Shown piece by piece: positions 42,973-55,311 of a stretch of DNA of 64,000 nucleotides. Both the position numbers and the translations under genes were made by a program. How positions within the stretch are numbered: the first letter of the stretch is position 1; each line of letters starts with the position of its first letter. The notes beneath the pieces were generated by a model that searched no databases, was not told where the DNA came from, and saw nothing but the letters and a program-made list of their open reading frames with translations. Source of the DNA: Balanoglossus misakiensis (taxonomy: Eukaryota; Hemichordata); contig CM082598.2 in assembly GCA_040954595.2 (NCBI GenBank), forward strand, positions 1,116,001-1,180,000, written 5' to 3'.

Positions 42973-45900
42973 TTATTTCAAGATGGTGGCTATATAGTCT
43001 TCTATGTTAATACCAATCTGTTGACAAACATCGATGACTTCTTTCACATCCTCAGCTTTGTTGCTATGGGCAACCTCGAAAAGAATGAACTGCAGAGAGA
43101 AAAGAAAGACAAATAAAAAGAGTTTTATTGACACGCATTACAGTTTCAGACCAAACTCTGGCAGAGTGAAGTTGTCCTGGCCAATTCTCTTTTTGAACAG
43201 AAGTAAAACAGAAATCCTGAAATCTGAGGCACAGTACATTGACCCTAAAAACCACAGAAACATAAATGATTTCCAACATCAAACAAACTATGGGTGAAAG
43301 ATCCATATATGGGGCAATAGTTTCACGAATGGGCAATAGTTTAACGACTAGACAATGTGTATGGCTGAAGATATGAGGAAGATAAGACTGGATTGAACTT
43401 TACATCTTTCCAGAGAGTTGCTGAGAATGGTAAGGCTTGTGTTGCAGACCAGTACATCCTGTGGACCTATAGTGGAAACAATCAAGTTGGTCATCAATTA
43501 AAATATTTATCGATTGAAGTGGAACACTCGGATTGGAAAATTTGTACACTCACAATGTAGAGTTTAATGACTACAGTTGCTAAGTTTCAAGTTACGTGTG
43601 AACTACTTCAAAGTGAGGGGAAAAATACATTTCTGGCATAAATCTCAGAAAAGTTTTTGCTATGTACCTCTCTATAGTTGGCTTGCTTCAATTCCAGGGA
43701 TATTGCCCTAAAATACAACAGTACAGACAGAAGTTACAGCATGTACCTTATAAACCGACTTTGTTACATTAGGAGCCAACAAACTAAAACACTGGAATTT
43801 CACACCTAGTGCACTTAATCCAAAGAAGTTTGCTCTGGAAGATTGTTAGCCGGGTGCTTTGTTTGAGAACTATCATGCAACAATTGTCATGAGTCAAAGG
43901 TCACATTTCAGAAAATTTCTATCGATCTTGGAACACATATTACATCTTCAGAACACAAATTTATAAGGTGTAGGTGTGCGATTGATGAGGTGTGTTTTTA
44001 GTTTGAAGTTAGATATAGAAAGACTAAGGTCTGATACGGTACACTTTCCACAGTGGTAGACAATTTGGATTCCGGGTCAGAAACGCTGAACAGATTCTCT
44101 CGGCTTCAATCGGGTTATCGATCTTCAACTCATGTTGACAAGCTCTGCAGACAGAGAAAAATAAAAATATACATTGCATTTCTGTCATGAGGTTAAGAGC
44201 TTTCATGCATTTTGTGGTCTGTATTATAAAGTGTAGTATCAACAGAAGTTGATCTACATGGCCAACACACTGGCTACGCATATATTTCACCAGGTATAAC
44301 TCTGAAAGTTCAAAACAAAACAACAACAACAACAAACTGGTCAAGGTACAGTCTCAGATGGCCCCTGCACACAATATCATCACTGCCAACCAATGCTGAC
44401 AATCTGTGTGGGTAGTTTCTACCAGAAGTGCAAATCATCACAGACAATGCTCAGTCTCATCATATTATGTTAGACTGGCTCTTACTTTACCCTTTGAACT
44501 CTTTGACCCCTGGTGACCTATGACATCACAGAGAGTCTTACCTGAGGGCGAGAACTGCATTGTTTGGCATCATGCTTAGAAACTTCTCATAAGCTGTCGA
44601 CCGGTCTTCCTGCGTCACACACTCCATGTACATGTCTACAATCCGGTTATGGAAACTGTAATCACTCCAAAGTGTTGCCATGGAGAATGGTGGATGGAAC
44701 TGGGTTGGCATGGTGACAAGACAGCGGGTGATGAGATCAGTGTATAGTCTGTTATCTCTGGTCGAGTTGCAAGATGAAACTGTCTTCCTGCATTGGTACT
44801 TCAGATACCTGTGGAGGCAAACACAAAGGCCAGCAGTACTTATTTGGAAATTCTAAAATTCTCAATCTATCAACACTCACTCACTCACTCTCTCCATCTC
44901 CTTAATTCTCTCTCTCTCTCTCCTCTATGTGTTCATTTCATTTCAATCTCAATGTCTGTCTCACACACACACACGTTTCATAATCTAACGATCACATCAA
45001 ACAAATCTCAACACCTGTAGTACTCACTGTATCCACACCCTCTGCACATGCATATGAGACTTCAATGCATACAAAGCTGTCTCAAAGGCCTCCACACATC
45101 CCCCCTCATCACCCACAAGCTCCATCACCAAGCAGAAACTCAGCCACAGATGCAGTTGTTGGGTGGAAGTCTCCGACATGATGTCTTCTGTGAGGCAAGG
45201 CACTGTAGTGTCAAGCGACACAGTCTGGCCGAGTAGTTTGCTGAAATAATAAAACACATCCAATGACAGTATTATTGTTTATGTCTTGAAATGCTGCTAA
45301 TTTTATTGCTGTTTCTTCACTCAATAAAACATCGGATATTAGAAATGAATATTACCGGTAAAAGTCTTCAGTCGTCGACTGCTGTTCTTTGTCATCACAA
45401 TGGAAAAGTCTTTTCACGCAACTGTCGAGATGCAAGATGGCCGTCTGAGGGTTCTCCTGCGAGAGTTCGAAGGTCGCTGCTGTGTAGCAGAGTTCGACCG
45501 AGAATGGATTTTCAACTATGGCTTCTTCGAATACCTGCAACCGACACACATCAAACCAATAAGGTTATTCAACACTGGAACTTTTGTTCCAATATCCACG
45601 CAAGTTCAAAAAAAAGTACACATTACATATGACGATATAAAAAGGTTTAAAAAGGTTTTATCATATTGGTATAAACTTCTAAATATGCCCCAAAACAGAA
45701 TTGCTAAGCATGCATATCAGCTAGCTATATCACTCGATGAAAATAACAAAGAATCCTGGGCTACCCATGTTAAACATTTACTTTGTGAGCATGGTTTTGG
45801 GGAAGTCTGGTTTTGGCAAGGTCCGGGAGATTTCAATGTCTTCCTCCAACATTTTACACAAAGAGCTATGGATATTTTTAAACAAAACTGGCATGCAGAA

Positions 45901-48900
45901 GTGTGTAGTAAAGACAAACTCCGTGTGTATTGTAATTTTAAATTTTTATTCCACACAGAAGATTATTTAACATCGAACATGTTCTTCAGGTTCAAGAGAG
46001 CACTTGCCTGTCTCAGAAGCTCTGGGCTAGATTTAGAAATTGAAAAAGGTAGAGCCCAGGGCGTTGCTCTCGAAGATAGAATATGTCAAATTTGTGACTC
46101 ACATGAAATAGAGAACGAATTTCATTTCATTTGTATTTGCCCTTTATATCACAATTTAAGACTCCAACATTTACCACAATGGTCTTATTCACAGCCAACG
46201 ATTGAAAAGTTTTATGCACTAATGTCTTCCTCCAATAGCACAGTCATTTTCAAGCTGGCACTATTTGTATATAAGGCGTATAAATTGAGAGAAGAAATCT
46301 TTATAACCATGTAAAGTACTCACTCTCATGATGTATATATTTTTTGTATTTATAATCTAATGTTGCAATATGGGCCGGAGGCCTTTAAGAGCAATAAATA
46401 TACTTGTGATATATAAATATCTTCATGGGTTCTTGTGAGTACATGTACAGAATCATTTGAAGCAAACCTGTACACTGTGAACTGGAAATGAAAGGTTATA
46501 TTTACCTGTCTAGCACTATCTATCTGATTCCTCTGTACATGAAGATCAGCAAGCATCAACCACTGTTCCACGACAAATGGACTGTCCTTCAAGACTTGTC
46601 GACATAACGTCTCAGCTGCGTCGTACCTTTCAAGTAAGAATAAATTACCAAGAGATGGTGACACCGAGTTTTAACCCTTTCACCCCCAGTTCCCTCTAAA
46701 GAGGTCCAACTTTAGTATAGAAAACAATAGATTTGGACCAAACCATGGTGGTGAGGGGGTTAAGTCTTCAAACTACACTTCTTCATTCTGTGCAAGACTA
46801 TAGTGTTTCAGAGATCACATGTATCAGAAATAAATTTCCATGAGGAGTATTATTTTAAAGATTATCAATGTGTTTTATAAACGTACCTGCCTAAGAGTGT
46901 TTTCATTTTGAGAACATTCTTGTAGAGCGGCAAACATATAAGGGTGTTGAGTTCTGCTGGCTGAGTTGGGTCTATGCATGCGTCCAAGGCATCTGCAAAC
47001 AACAATGTGGTATTAGGGAGATTCGTGCAGACTGTGATCTTCAATACTTGTATATAATATGTGACAATGAAACATGTGACAATTAAGATATGCATCACAG
47101 AATCTAGAGGGGGAAAAATGGATCAAATGAGCTGTACTCACTCTGAAAATAGCCGAGTAAAACTTCTGGTTTGAGATCAGAATCTTTATTCCATGGAAGG
47201 ATGAAGGGCTCCTGAGAAGAGAAATATCAAGGCTTTGTATAATCTGCCATTGAACTAGCTACATGTACTGAATAATTTGCAAAGTAAACATCTTCACATT
47301 CAATCTTTCAAAGCTATAGTCAACTTGTCAAATTTTTCAAAAAATTAATTTTCACATTTTTTAGAAATTTTGATTAAGACCCGCAGACAACAGACAATTG
47401 TGTCCACTTGGTCTAAAATTAAGGGAGAAAATAGTGATACATTTCAGAAAGATAAAATTTTGTCATATCAACACCACTTTCTTACCTTGCAGACAATTTT
47501 AGCTGGATTGCTATTGATCGGTGCGTACAGGCTAGGTGGCAGAGTATGGAACTGGGTTAAGTAGATGAACGACAACCATGCCAGACAACGATCGCTGGGG
47601 GTCAACAGATGACCTAGACAGCTGCTATCACTTGTGGTGTCTGCCTTCTCTGCCAGTGAAGTCTGTGTGAAGCAAACAACATTTATAAACCGTGTTAACA
47701 CACTGAAATAGTTCAATTTTTCAGCTACAGTCAAACCTGTGTTAGTTACCATTCTGAGCTCATCAAATTACAACAATGAAGAAGAGAGAAAAATGCACAC
47801 GTACACTGAAAACATTTAAAGCTATGCTGTATCTTCTGGTCTGTATATGTAAATGAATTCGATGGAGTAGAATTTCCAGTATCTGATGGGATTGTAAATC
47901 ACTGAAATTCTCTTCTTGTTTCTTCTGCAAAAACACCAAGATCTTCTTGCATAGGTCGTCCTTCCCTGAGAATGTCTTCTCCAACTCCAAACACTGGAAG
48001 GAACAGAACAAAACATGCGATCAACCTCATCATTAATAGTGTAAAATAAATATGTTTAACCCTTTCACCACTATGGTTTTGTCCAAATCCATTGTTTCCT
48101 ATGGTAAGATTGGACCTCTATAGAGGGAACTGGGGGTGAAAGGGTTAAAAGGAGGGTGTTGTCCCATACGGTGTTGCTTGGCACTCTAAGGGTTACCTCA
48201 TCTGACTCTGAATGACCTCTGCCCTCTCACCTTTGACCAGACATCGTAATGTGGCGCAAAGTGCACAGCATCCTGGCACATCTCTCGGAGTTCATCAGCA
48301 TTCCCTCTCCGGGCAAACAGCGTCAAGTAGTGCTGCCACAATTCCGGAGAACTTCCGTTGCCCTCAAGGCCTCTGGATAACACATTCAGGGCTTTATCCA
48401 GAGAGTCTTTATCACTGCAACAGAAACCAAGACAATGACAAAATAATCTGGTTATTCAATTCTTTGACATCAAAAGACGTCAGACGCACTCATCACAGGT
48501 AAATGACCATTTCTCTTTCCACTGACCTTTCTTTTCTGGACAATTGTTGATATGCAAGTTTTAACCACATCTGGATATCACTGGGATTTTCCAGCACTGC
48601 CGATTCCAAATCCTGATATCCGGATCCTTCCAGCATAAAGTAACGTGGATCTTCTTCCGTGAAAGTGACATCTATATTGGATACATACTTTCTGGATTTC
48701 CGCTCTGTTGGGGAAAGATACGAATATATATTTAGATGGTGCAAATGTAAATTTATTGGAGAAATAAACAATTCACACAGGGTTGATTTCATTTCTTACC
48801 TGGAGTTTTAATGTCATTGAAAGTTTCCTCATTCGGATCACTAGATTTCTTCCGTGACTGTCTCGGTTTCCATTTTCGTTTTTCATATAACATTGTGTGT

Positions 48901-51900
48901 GGTGGAACTGTAACAAAATGAAAATCTCACTTTAAGTTTTAACCTCGAATTCAAGTCCAGACTAAGCGAACAACAACAATAACAATGGGTGTTTCACACA
49001 AACAGAGTACTGGGTATATAAGCATGCTGTTTGGAGTAGAACAAGAAATTGTATTTGATGCACAGAACGAAAACACACTCACCATGCTTGTGATGATCGT
49101 TGACTTTACTGACAAAGAGCAAACACATCTGATCTGGGGTCATCTTCTCTCCATTCTGTTTGAAAACACTTTTCACATACTTTGCGACCATCTCTTCATA
49201 CTCCGTGATGTTTTCCATGTCTTTGACGCCGGATAATCGCGGCGCTGATGACACAATATCCTGGAAGAGTTCCTCACCACTCAGAGAGTAATCATCTTTG
49301 TGTTGCCTGCAAGAAAATATCAAAACCATGTTTTCGATCACAGCTACAATGCGCAGATCTTATTCCAAAACACCCTGCATCACCTAAGCCCGAAAGTCAT
49401 TGGAATAGTTTAATAAGAAGTGGGGGTGTTGGCTACCAGGCCCTGACCATGCTTGTATTTGTTTGTATGACTTATGCAACATCCCTGCCATTTTCTGAAC
49501 CATATGAGTATTTAACCATGTCTCGCAATGAGTGGAAGATCATAGCAAGAAGATCAGTGTGAACGTACCAAGAACAGCCTTCATCATTGCAAGTTCCTTT
49601 GACATCAAATCTACACATCAATCTGTGTGGATCAATCTTATTGCTGAACGTAGCAGAGCTGAGGGATAGCTTGGCTTTTGTTCTGTAGTACGGGTTGAAC
49701 CTGTGTAGAAAAGGATAGCAAAACATACAGTAATCTATAATAAAATATTTATTGATTGAATGATAGATAGATAGAGAGATACATACCCGACACATACAGA
49801 TAGATATACAAATAGATAGATGGACAGACAGACAGGCAGACAGACAGATAGATGGATAGATAGATGACTAACCGATAACTTCTGAAATGTTGAAGTGGAC
49901 TTCTATACGTCTCAAAGTGTAAAGTCTTCATTTTCCCTTGTGCGAGTTCTGATTTATTTAAATTAGCACCTGCATTATGGATATCAAGTTGTAACTTTGG
50001 AAGCTGCATGTAGTCTCTGGCTGTTTCTAGTGTCTGTTGAGTCCACATAGTTTCAAATCTGATTATTTTTTCCTTCTCATGTTGCAGTCGTTTTAGTCTC
50101 TCCAACTGCTGCTCTGCTGGCATTGAGAACTCAAAATGTTTCTTTTGCGTTTCCTTTGGCGGCTTTTCTATTTTATCACTCATCTTCTTGACATCTGTGT
50201 TTTCCTTATCAGCTGCCGAGTTTTCTGTTCTATTTGATGCTACTGTTTGCAGATGACCTGCAGATTGATCTGTCACAGATCTGTGCTTCTCTTTAGCAAC
50301 ACTCAGATTTGGTTTTGTACTTGGGTTCATTTCAAGAAGTGATTTCCTCCTCTTCTTAACCTGAGGTCCCTCATCTGCAACTTCCTCTGTTTCCACGGAA
50401 ACATCGATGCTAATTTTATCCTTTTTGTACTCTTGCATGGAAGGTTTAAGACTAGCCGTTTGCATGCGAATCTCGGCCAAACGCTGAAGGGCACCATCGG
50501 TGTTCGACGACGGGTTCATCGTTTCCGAAACAGTATTCTTGTTGTCTTTCAAAGCTTGTGCTTCTCGTAACTTTTTTATCTTTTCGGCAAACTCTCTTTC
50601 CAGTCGTTGAAGACGTTCCTTTTCCTTGGTGAGTTCCTCCGGAGTCATTTTTCTGGAGACGTTCTGACTTGTTACTTTTGCCTTCTTTGAAGACTATGAA
50701 TGAAGCAAAAATATTCAAAATAAAGCCAAAAGTTACAACTTGCTTATAACAAACAAGACAATACTCATGTATAGTTTTATGATACCACCTACCTGAACTT
50801 CAGTTGAAGTGCTTGGACCCTTGTCTACATGTACTTTCATATTATCAACCATGGACAATGACAATTGCTTCATCCCAGCTGCCTGTCTGGCACTGTTGGC
50901 CCTGGCTAGTAATCTCTCTTCTAAGGTGGATCTTCTCTCAATCTTTGAAGAAAGGGTGACTCTCTGAAATGTTAAATTTGAAGAAGAGATGATTAGATGA
51001 AAGATGGGAAACCTTATTGACGAGACCTAACACCCTTCATGTAACTGTGAGGTTCTTTTTCTAGTGTGGTATTCTAACAGTGGCCAACTAACACCTGATA
51101 GTAAACATTTGAGACATATATATCTTCAGACAGGTTTTCCTCAGTACCACTTACTTGGGTTTCCAATTTCTTGATGACAACAGTGTTTGCGTGGAGTACA
51201 TCTTCTGTGGCTTGAAGCTGCTCTTTGAGTTTCTGTATACGATTTACAATGTATTGCATGACCGACTGCTTCTTGCTCATCTGGAAGTTCAACTTGACCA
51301 TCATCTGTTTATCTTTCTTGAGTTGTTTTCTACGAATGAAAGAATGAACAATTTTACAGCCCCAGTTACTCTAGTTTCTTGTTCTCGTCTGTCTCTGTCA
51401 CATTTTTTCAAAGAGTTGCAACCAGACTCACCTCATAGTTACAAGCTTTGCTTCAGCATCTGTGACATCTTTCATAAGTCTAGCTTGTTCTTCATTGGCA
51501 GTTGGTTTCTTGGCAACAGTTTCCTTGGCAACCACTGGTTGCTTGGTAGCAGTTTCCTTGGCAACCACTGGTTGCTTGGCAGCAGTTTCCTTGGCAATCA
51601 CTGGTTGCTTGGCAACAGTTTCCTTATGAACTGCGTCTTCTTGAGCGTCTGCATCCGAGATGCACGGGGAAGCATTTGCACTGCCTGATCCAGCACCATC
51701 AATCTTTTTGCGGAATTCTCTCATGGCTATTTCGTGTTTCAGTCTGCGATACTCCGCTTTTTGATGTGCTCCTAGTCTGTCCACAGCCTCTGGAGTGTTT
51801 CCTATGTGCAGCAGAGGAACTTCTGGAACTTGGCTCTTGGCTTTCGACGCCTGACAAGAAATACAGCATGGATATAACATCATTAGAACATTCCCCACAA

Positions 51901-52484
51901 CTTCACTTTACATAGACACTTCAGCACATGAACACACAAAGTGGATATTTCAGACAACCATGACTCAATTTCAGCTCAACTTACATCAACATTTTTTCGG
52001 GCTTCCTTCAAGAACATATCAATACCGAAACTAAAGCCAGTGGATTCTACAGTGGCCTTGGGTTCTTCTGTTTCACTCTCACTGCTGTCAGAGTCATCAC
52101 CCAATGTTATCACCACTCTTTCATGCTTTGGCATCTGCAAGACAACACATGAATGTTTAATTGCAATGATTCATCTAGACGGGGTCCAAACCTACCATAG
52201 AAAACAACATGGATCGAACCATGGTGATGAAAGGGTGAAATGAGCATACCTGCATTTTAGTAACAGGAACATTTCTTCGGTTAGCGGCACTGTTATTTAT
52301 AGGTGGGCCGTAACTACTCTGTGTTGTGGACTGTACTGTCACAGAGGGTGACATTCTACCCATGGTTTGTGGAGACATGCTTCGTGTGGAGTGCGGGGAC
52401 GAGATCGCCTCCACAGCTGGTACCTGTGTAGAAGACAAGAAATAAATGTGTGAGCAGACTGGATATATTCCCCATGTTTCAGTC

Positions 52485-52520
<36 letters not shown>

Positions 52521-55311
52521 GACAACTTACCTTGACTTCCTCGTTAGATTTTGAAGCTCTCTTGACAGCCATCGATTTCAACAACTGTTCTCTCAGTGCC
52601 AACACATCTACCTCTTCATCATCACTATTGTCATGACTATCAGACGTTACTAATACTGTAATTGGTTTGTCGAGCACCTGGCTTTCTTCCTGAGGTTTTA
52701 TCGGAATGGTATCAAAGCTCTACAAACAACAAATCAGAAATGTTTAGACATCTAACCTATTTGTCACTACACATTGGTACAACCCCACAGTTTTCAATGA
52801 CATTGGATGGAAACATTACTTTTTAATTTTGAAACCTGTACTTACAGTAGTTGGTTTTACTGATTGTTCAATCGATCCTGACAGGAATGGAATTGGTGAA
52901 GCAGCCATCACTGATGTCAAGAAAGGTAGAAGAAAGGAATTAATTTCAATAACACATATTTCTACGGAGCACTAATTATATTACTGCCATATACAAGTAC
53001 ACTAAACTAAAGTTCTCTGAGAGAAACTTACTTGATGAGTTTTCAGAACTATCAACATCCATTTCAACTTGTTCATAATTGTCAAACTGAAAGACATAGT
53101 CTGGGTCGTTCGAAGCGATCGGCAACTCCTGTTGTATCTGTAGAGGCGGTCTTTTCTCACTGTCTTCGCGTGATGAAGATCTTGGCTGTAAATGATAACA
53201 GGTAGTGTGAATATTGTGTAAAGAGAATGTATGTGTGGTAATACCAACATCATGATACTGATCTCTGCTCAGTTTTGTTTTTGTAAAGGTCACATAGGGG
53301 TCACTGAATGTCTTACCCTTTTCAACATGACATCCTTGTCTTCCCTGTGGACGAATTTCATAAACCTTTGAAATTTCTCATCAGGATTTGTCAGTTTTCG
53401 AATCTCTGTCGCTTCCATTCTACTTTCGATCTCTCGTTCTCCTCTCCCGACAAACTTCAAGAACCTGCTGTATTGTTCATCGCCGTTCTGCAAATTCCGA
53501 ATTTCTGCCGCTTCTCGTCTTTTCCTCGCCTCCTCGTCTCGTTTTCTCTCCTGAATCTTCCTTTTCATTCTCCTGCTTCTTTCTCTTCGTGTTAATTTCT
53601 TATTGAGTTCATCTGGACAGAATAAAGTCAAACCTGTGTTAGTGGCCACTTCTATATACACGTACTGGAAACTTTCTTACAATCATTTTCTTGAAAATCA
53701 TCAAATAAACGTTACAGTACCTGTGAGTGTCATAGGGGAAGGCAGGATTTGCACTTCTTCCTCCTTGCTGTTGGTGGAATCACTGGAAATTTTGATCAAC
53801 TCGATCTCTGCTACTTTTTCGACTTCCATCTCGCCTTCTAATTCCTGCCTCTCAACTTCTTCCTCCTCCGCCTTGCTGGTCACTTTCCTGGTGGCCGACT
53901 CCAAGGCGATCAAACGCAGCTGTAGTTCCGACATCTCTTCATCATCATCTTCATCCTCACTGGTAATCTAAGGTATACCAACAATCAATAGTAATGTTGG
54001 TATTAAAGGGCAACGATCGTCTTATGTGCATGTGCCAAACCAGAGACTCTGGTTACAAAACCTGTATACAGTAGGCCTATTACCAAGCACTGATAGTGTT
54101 TCTTTTCTGGAAAAATATTTGGGAAATTATGTCAATATACCTTTATTACGGGAATATCCTCTTCAGCTTTGGGTGACCTTCCTGTGACCCTGTCCCCACT
54201 GGTTGTCTTTGACCTTGACCTCCTCAATCTCTTGACATTTTGCCCTTTCACATTTCTCTCAAAGGGTGATTTTTGTTTTTGGTCAGGGTGATCCTTGGGT
54301 CTCCCGCTCTCGTCTGAGGAGAGTAATTTTTGAGTTCTTTCTTCCTCCACCTCCAGAGCCTCCAGTTTGGCCTGAATCGATCGATGCTCTCGGAGAAGTT
54401 CTTCAAACGAGTCTCGGGTTTTTTCCAACTTTCTCTCATCTTCATCAAACTCCACATCTTTGTAATGTCTGTGAACTTTCTCTTGGACTGCTGTGTCACA
54501 GTTAAGTATTATAACACGCTAAGTGGTTAATTTTGTTGTGAAATGAACAAGTACCATTGATGTGAGGTCATATGAGGTCACAAAAATGGCACACTGACCT
54601 TCATATTATACATTATGTGTAAACTGGAAAGTCATGCCCGAGGATTGTGACTTAGCATAGTAAAAACTAAAAGGAGAGTAACGCACGATGCCCGGACATG
54701 ACTTCCCAGTGTAATACACGCGATTGCACCCAGCTCCACACACCAATGACCTCAGCCCCACACACCAATGACCCCATGTACAACATGTACATGAGGTCAT
54801 GAGGCTTGAGTGTGTTTTGCTACCACACAGACTAAAGGATACCTTTTCTCCTGACCGGTCGCGGATCAGACCCGCGTCCCCTTCCCGGCCTGGTTTGATT
54901 TCCACCTCTCGGCTGTCCCCTTTCTCTCGGCCCGGGCCCACCGTGACCATACTGAGTTCTTGGGGCTGCCCTTCCCCGTCCGCCGCGCCCGCGACCCCGT
55001 CCACGACCTCTGTTACCTGCCCCCAATAGTCGGGCTCCTGGGCTAGTAAGATACACAGAGGCATTCTGTCTTTCTCTTCGATGTCCTTGCCCTACCCAAA
55101 ATCCACCAGGTGGGGCCCTTTGAAGATCTTCTTGCGGGAAAGTCCGACTCGTTTCATGACGTCTTCCCTGAAATTGAAAATGCGAAGGTTCACCTGTGTT
55201 GATTGCAACGTTGCTTCTTTTCTTTTCAACTGTGGGCAATTCATCCTCTATCTCTCCGTCTTCAAGTTCTCCTTCCTCAATGGAATCTTCTTTTGCAATT
55301 GTCTCTGTCAT
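42973..55311 (-). CDS. ZFC3H1: zinc finger C3H1 domain-containing protein ZFC3H1
   Basis: Nuclear scaffold of the poly(A)-tail exosome targeting (PAXT) connection, linking MTR4 to polyadenylated RNA. Thirty exons: 54843-55311, 54141-54490, 53721-53967, 53317-53612, 53032-53185, 52846-52910, 52531-52719, 52250-52423, 51985-52134, 51432-51850, 51155-51329, 50793-50963, 49873-50693, 49569-49700, 49083-49306, 48800-48907, 48527-48704, 48231-48414, 47805-47993, 47486-47662, 47142-47211, 46887-46992, 46506-46626, 45356-45534, 45028-45240, 44542-44808, 44043-44144, 43668-43707, 43404-43466, 42973-43089; 2049 aa (human 1989). The N-terminus has EEGELEDGEIED and a Gly/Arg-rich patch. Coiled coils follow, then a CCCH finger (Cys1256, Cys1264, Cys1269, His1273; CX7CX4CX3H) split by an intron, and TPR/HAT helices to the C-terminus. 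Exon 10 carries four 11-residue repeats. Confidence 0.95.
45541..46415 (+). mobile_element. 5'-truncated non-LTR retrotransposon (LINE) in a ZFC3H1 intron
   Basis: Opposite strand to ZFC3H1. An open frame of about 255 codons ends at 46314 and resembles the C-terminal end of animal LINE ORF2 proteins: a helical segment, a WATHVKHLLCEHGFGEVW block, FKRALACLRSSGLDLEIEKG and a Cys/His cluster CQICDSHEIENEFHF...CPLY. A 3' tail with GGGCCGGAGGCC and AATAAATA follows to about 46415. The reverse transcriptase and endonuclease regions are absent, so it is a dead copy, though this frame has no stops. The 5' junction is placed at about 45541, only a few bases from the exon 24 acceptor; the frame continuing upstream into antisense ZFC3H1 exon is accidental. 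Confidence 0.8.
46671..46763 (-). mobile_element. TTAA-MITE family A, full length (93 bp)
   Basis: Complete copy with TTAA at both ends: TTAACCCTTTCACCCCCAG on the left and GGTGGTGAGGGGGTTAA on the right. In the ZFC3H1 intron between exons 22 and 23, on the gene strand in the same orientation as most donor-proximal copies, about 45 nt from the acceptor. Confidence 0.88.
48056..48148 (+). mobile_element. TTAA-MITE family A, full length (93 bp), reference copy
   Basis: Best preserved copy. TTAACCCTTTCACC at 48056 and GGTGAAAGGGTTAA ending 48148 are perfect 14-bp inverted repeats, the outer TTAA being compatible with a target-site duplication. The length, TTAA and CCCTTT terminus resemble non-autonomous piggyBac-type elements. 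No coding capacity. Confidence 0.9.
48950..49078 (+). repeat. two-copy dispersed repeat, copy 1
   Basis: Contains AACAATAACAATG, CAGAGTACTGGGT and GCATGCTGTTTGGAGTAGAA. An inverted relative lies at about 62972-63115. Located in a ZFC3H1 intron ending next to the exon 15 donor. Confidence 0.75.
49752..49868. repeat. GATA/GACA tetranucleotide microsatellite
   Basis: Interrupted GATA, GACA and GGCA units over about 115 bp, directly adjoining the donor of ZFC3H1 exon 13 (49873). Confidence 0.9.
51496..51626 (-). repeat. 33-bp coding tandem repeat in ZFC3H1 exon 10
   Basis: Four units encoding KETVAKQPVIA, KETAAKQPVVA, KETATKQPVVA and KETVAKKPTAN. Nucleotide identity between units is high, pointing to recent expansion. 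The surrounding region is low-complexity, in the part of ZFC3H1 that is poorly conserved. Confidence 0.9.
52179..52238 (-). mobile_element. TTAA-MITE family A, partial, 11 nt into a ZFC3H1 intron
   Basis: The intron after exon 8 reads gtatgctcatTTCACCCTTTC on the gene strand and continues CATCACCATGGTTCGATCC with the TTTTCTATGG core. Terminal TTAA mutated. Confidence 0.7.
52485..52520. repeat. (TCAA)n microsatellite
   Basis: Nine copies of a tetranucleotide ending about 10 nt from the donor of ZFC3H1 exon 7. Confidence 0.9.
53626..53661 (+). mobile_element. TA-MITE family B, terminal fragment
   Basis: AGTCAAACCTGTGTTAGTGG followed by CCACTTCTATATA, in the intron just upstream of ZFC3H1 exon 4. 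A shorter fragment (TACAGTCAAACCTGTGTTAG) is at 47725-47751. Confidence 0.65.
54003..54060. repeat. dispersed repeat, copy 2 (AACCAGAG core)
   Basis: TTAAAGGGCAACGAT followed by CCAAACCAGAGACTCTGGTT; inverted relative of 29356-29402. Confidence 0.55.

Noticed and set aside
43043-44042. Alternative donor AAA/gtgtac for ZFC3H1 exon 27
   Set aside because: It would join in a phase producing an immediate stop; the neighbouring gtaccg donor restores homology.
45400-45540. Start of the 304-codon open frame leading into the LINE
   Set aside because: This part is antisense to ZFC3H1 exon 24; only the portion after about 45541 resembles a retrotransposon protein.
51155-51688. 177-codon plus-strand frame with repeated LGNHWLLGSSF
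   Set aside because: Antisense of the 33-bp coding repeat in ZFC3H1 exon 10; no start context or homology.
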